This document shows, one piece after another, positions 63,303 to 64,000 of a stretch of DNA of 64,000 bases (position 1 is the stretch's first letter; every line of letters begins with the position of its first letter). Origin of the DNA: Streptomyces djakartensis (GTDB taxonomy: Bacteria; Actinomycetota; Actinomycetes; Streptomycetales; Streptomycetaceae). The DNA is taken from the NCBI RefSeq assembly GCF_014651075.1, contig NZ_BMWE01000001.1, positions 124,001 through 188,000 of the forward strand, in the 5' to 3' direction. The position numbers and the translations under genes were made by a program. The notes beneath the pieces are model-generated. The model was not told the DNA's origin and made no database searches. It saw only the letters and a program-made list of their open reading frames with translations.

Positions 63303-63572
63303 GATCAGCCAGTCCTCTGGGGGTGTGGTCCAAGGAGCCGGATACCCGGCTCCCTTTGTGCGGGCTCCCACTCTGTCCCTGTGCGTACACATATGCACGC
63401 GCGCGTCACACCCGCGGGTGTACTTCGCCGAGGACACGTCGGCCACAGCGCCGCATGCGTACACTGCACGGCCACTTTCAGCCTTGACCTGCTCATGCCA
63501 TAAGCAGAACGATATGCGCCACCCGCACACGCACGTCGCACGGAACAACCCCACCTCCCACAAGGAGATTTC

Positions 63573-64000
63573 ATGCGACTTCGCTCAAGAGGCCCCGGTG
63601 CCGGCAGACGCACCGCGGCTCTCGCCGCCCTCCTCGCACTCGCCCTCGCGGCTCCCCTGTCCGCGACGACGCCGGACGCCACCGCCGACAGCGCCCCCAA
63701 GGCGGCCCCGACGGCCGACGACATCCGGCAGTACGAGATCCACCTGCACTCGACGGCCAAGGACCGCACGGCACTGCAGCGCACGGGTGTGACCGTCGAC
63801 GAGGTGCACGGCCACGGGGTCGTCGTCTCCGGCCGCGCGGACCAGATCAGGAAGCTGCGCGCGCTGGGCTACGAGGTCACCCCGCTCGGCTCCGTGCCCG
63901 ACCGCTCCGCCGGCGAGGGCGACGTCCGGCTCTTCGACTTCCCGTCCGCCGACTCGCGCTACCACAACTACGCGGAGATGACAGCCGAGATCAACGCGAT
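63573..64000 (+). CDS. Secreted M14 zinc carboxypeptidase (3' end outside window)
   Basis: Only 142 codons are visible. The ATG at 63573 has AAGGAG six bases upstream. A signal peptide (about 1-33, TAALAALLALALAAPLSA) is followed by a propeptide-like domain (YEIHLHSTAKDRTALQRTGV, VVVSGRADQIRKLRALGYEV) and the start of the M14 fold at FPSADSRYHNYAEMTAEINA. The His/Glu zinc ligands lie beyond the window. Divergent from the LuxR regulator. Confidence 0.85.
   Translation, partial: MRLRSRGPGAGRRTAALAALLALALAAPLSATTPDATADSAPKAAPTADDIRQYEIHLHSTAKDRTALQRTGVTVDEVHGHGVVVSGRADQIRKLRALGYEVTPLGSVPDRSAGEGDVRLFDFPSADSRYHNYAEMTAEINA

Overview
The window looks like a Streptomyces chromosome core. G+C is very high with strong third-position bias, GTG starts and ATGA overlaps are common, and the content includes a WhiB-like protein, ATP-binding anti-sigma proteins, a SpoIIE/PP2C phosphatase, an AfsA homologue and an actinobacterial Tad system. 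The gene order ychF, ppgK, ispH, xseAB, glpX, whiB-like, fumB, fumC, PP2C, PBP, oxyR-ahpCD, phoH, uppS matches, from memory, the SCO5060 to SCO5020 stretch of S. coelicolor in reverse. No rRNA, tRNA or CRISPR array was seen.

Region 1 (1-5291, + strand) is an accessory six-gene operon that enters from beyond the left edge: a C-terminal fragment of a possible nucleotidyltransferase, a thioester-reductase-like SDR, a nucleoside-diphosphate-kinase-like protein with its catalytic His, an AfsA-family butenolide synthase, a UbiA-type membrane prenyltransferase and a nitroreductase. It suggests a signalling or specialised metabolite derived from the gamma-butyrolactone route, probably through phosphorylated or nucleotidyl-activated intermediates. 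It is the best candidate here for an undescribed system.

Region 2 (5393-18335) is housekeeping: YchF, polyphosphate glucokinase, IspH, exonuclease VII, a nitroreductase, class II FBPase, a WhiB-like protein, and class I and class II fumarases close together. A deleted IS605-type tnpB remnant lies between ppgK and ispH. Region 3 (18419-27534) has a DUF402 protein, a large PP2C/anti-sigma switch protein behind a SigB-like promoter, two tandem secreted allene-oxide-cyclase-like proteins, a class A PBP and an SPFH protein overlapping a small ribbon-helix-helix gene. Region 4 (27600-41166) has a PadR-ABC operon with operator repeats, oxyR/ahpCD, a PerM-type transporter, a secreted lytic transglycosylase with a long leader, PIN-PhoH, UppS, a methyltransferase, DUF192 and VOC genes.

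Region 5 (41178-55779) has an AbiEi/DUF559-like protein, a membrane-protein pseudogene with two lesions, then a Tad pilus locus on the minus strand: CpaB, CpaE, two TadE, TadA, TadB, TadC, a NarL-type two-component pair, a Flp-like pilin, a TadG-like protein, a lipoprotein and an OmpA-domain protein. Region 6 (56103-64000) has a histidine phosphatase, an Nramp-like transporter lacking the usual metal motifs, two anti-sigma-type ATPases, a 1001-residue LuxR/ATPase regulator with a repeat-filled insert, and the start of a secreted M14 carboxypeptidase.
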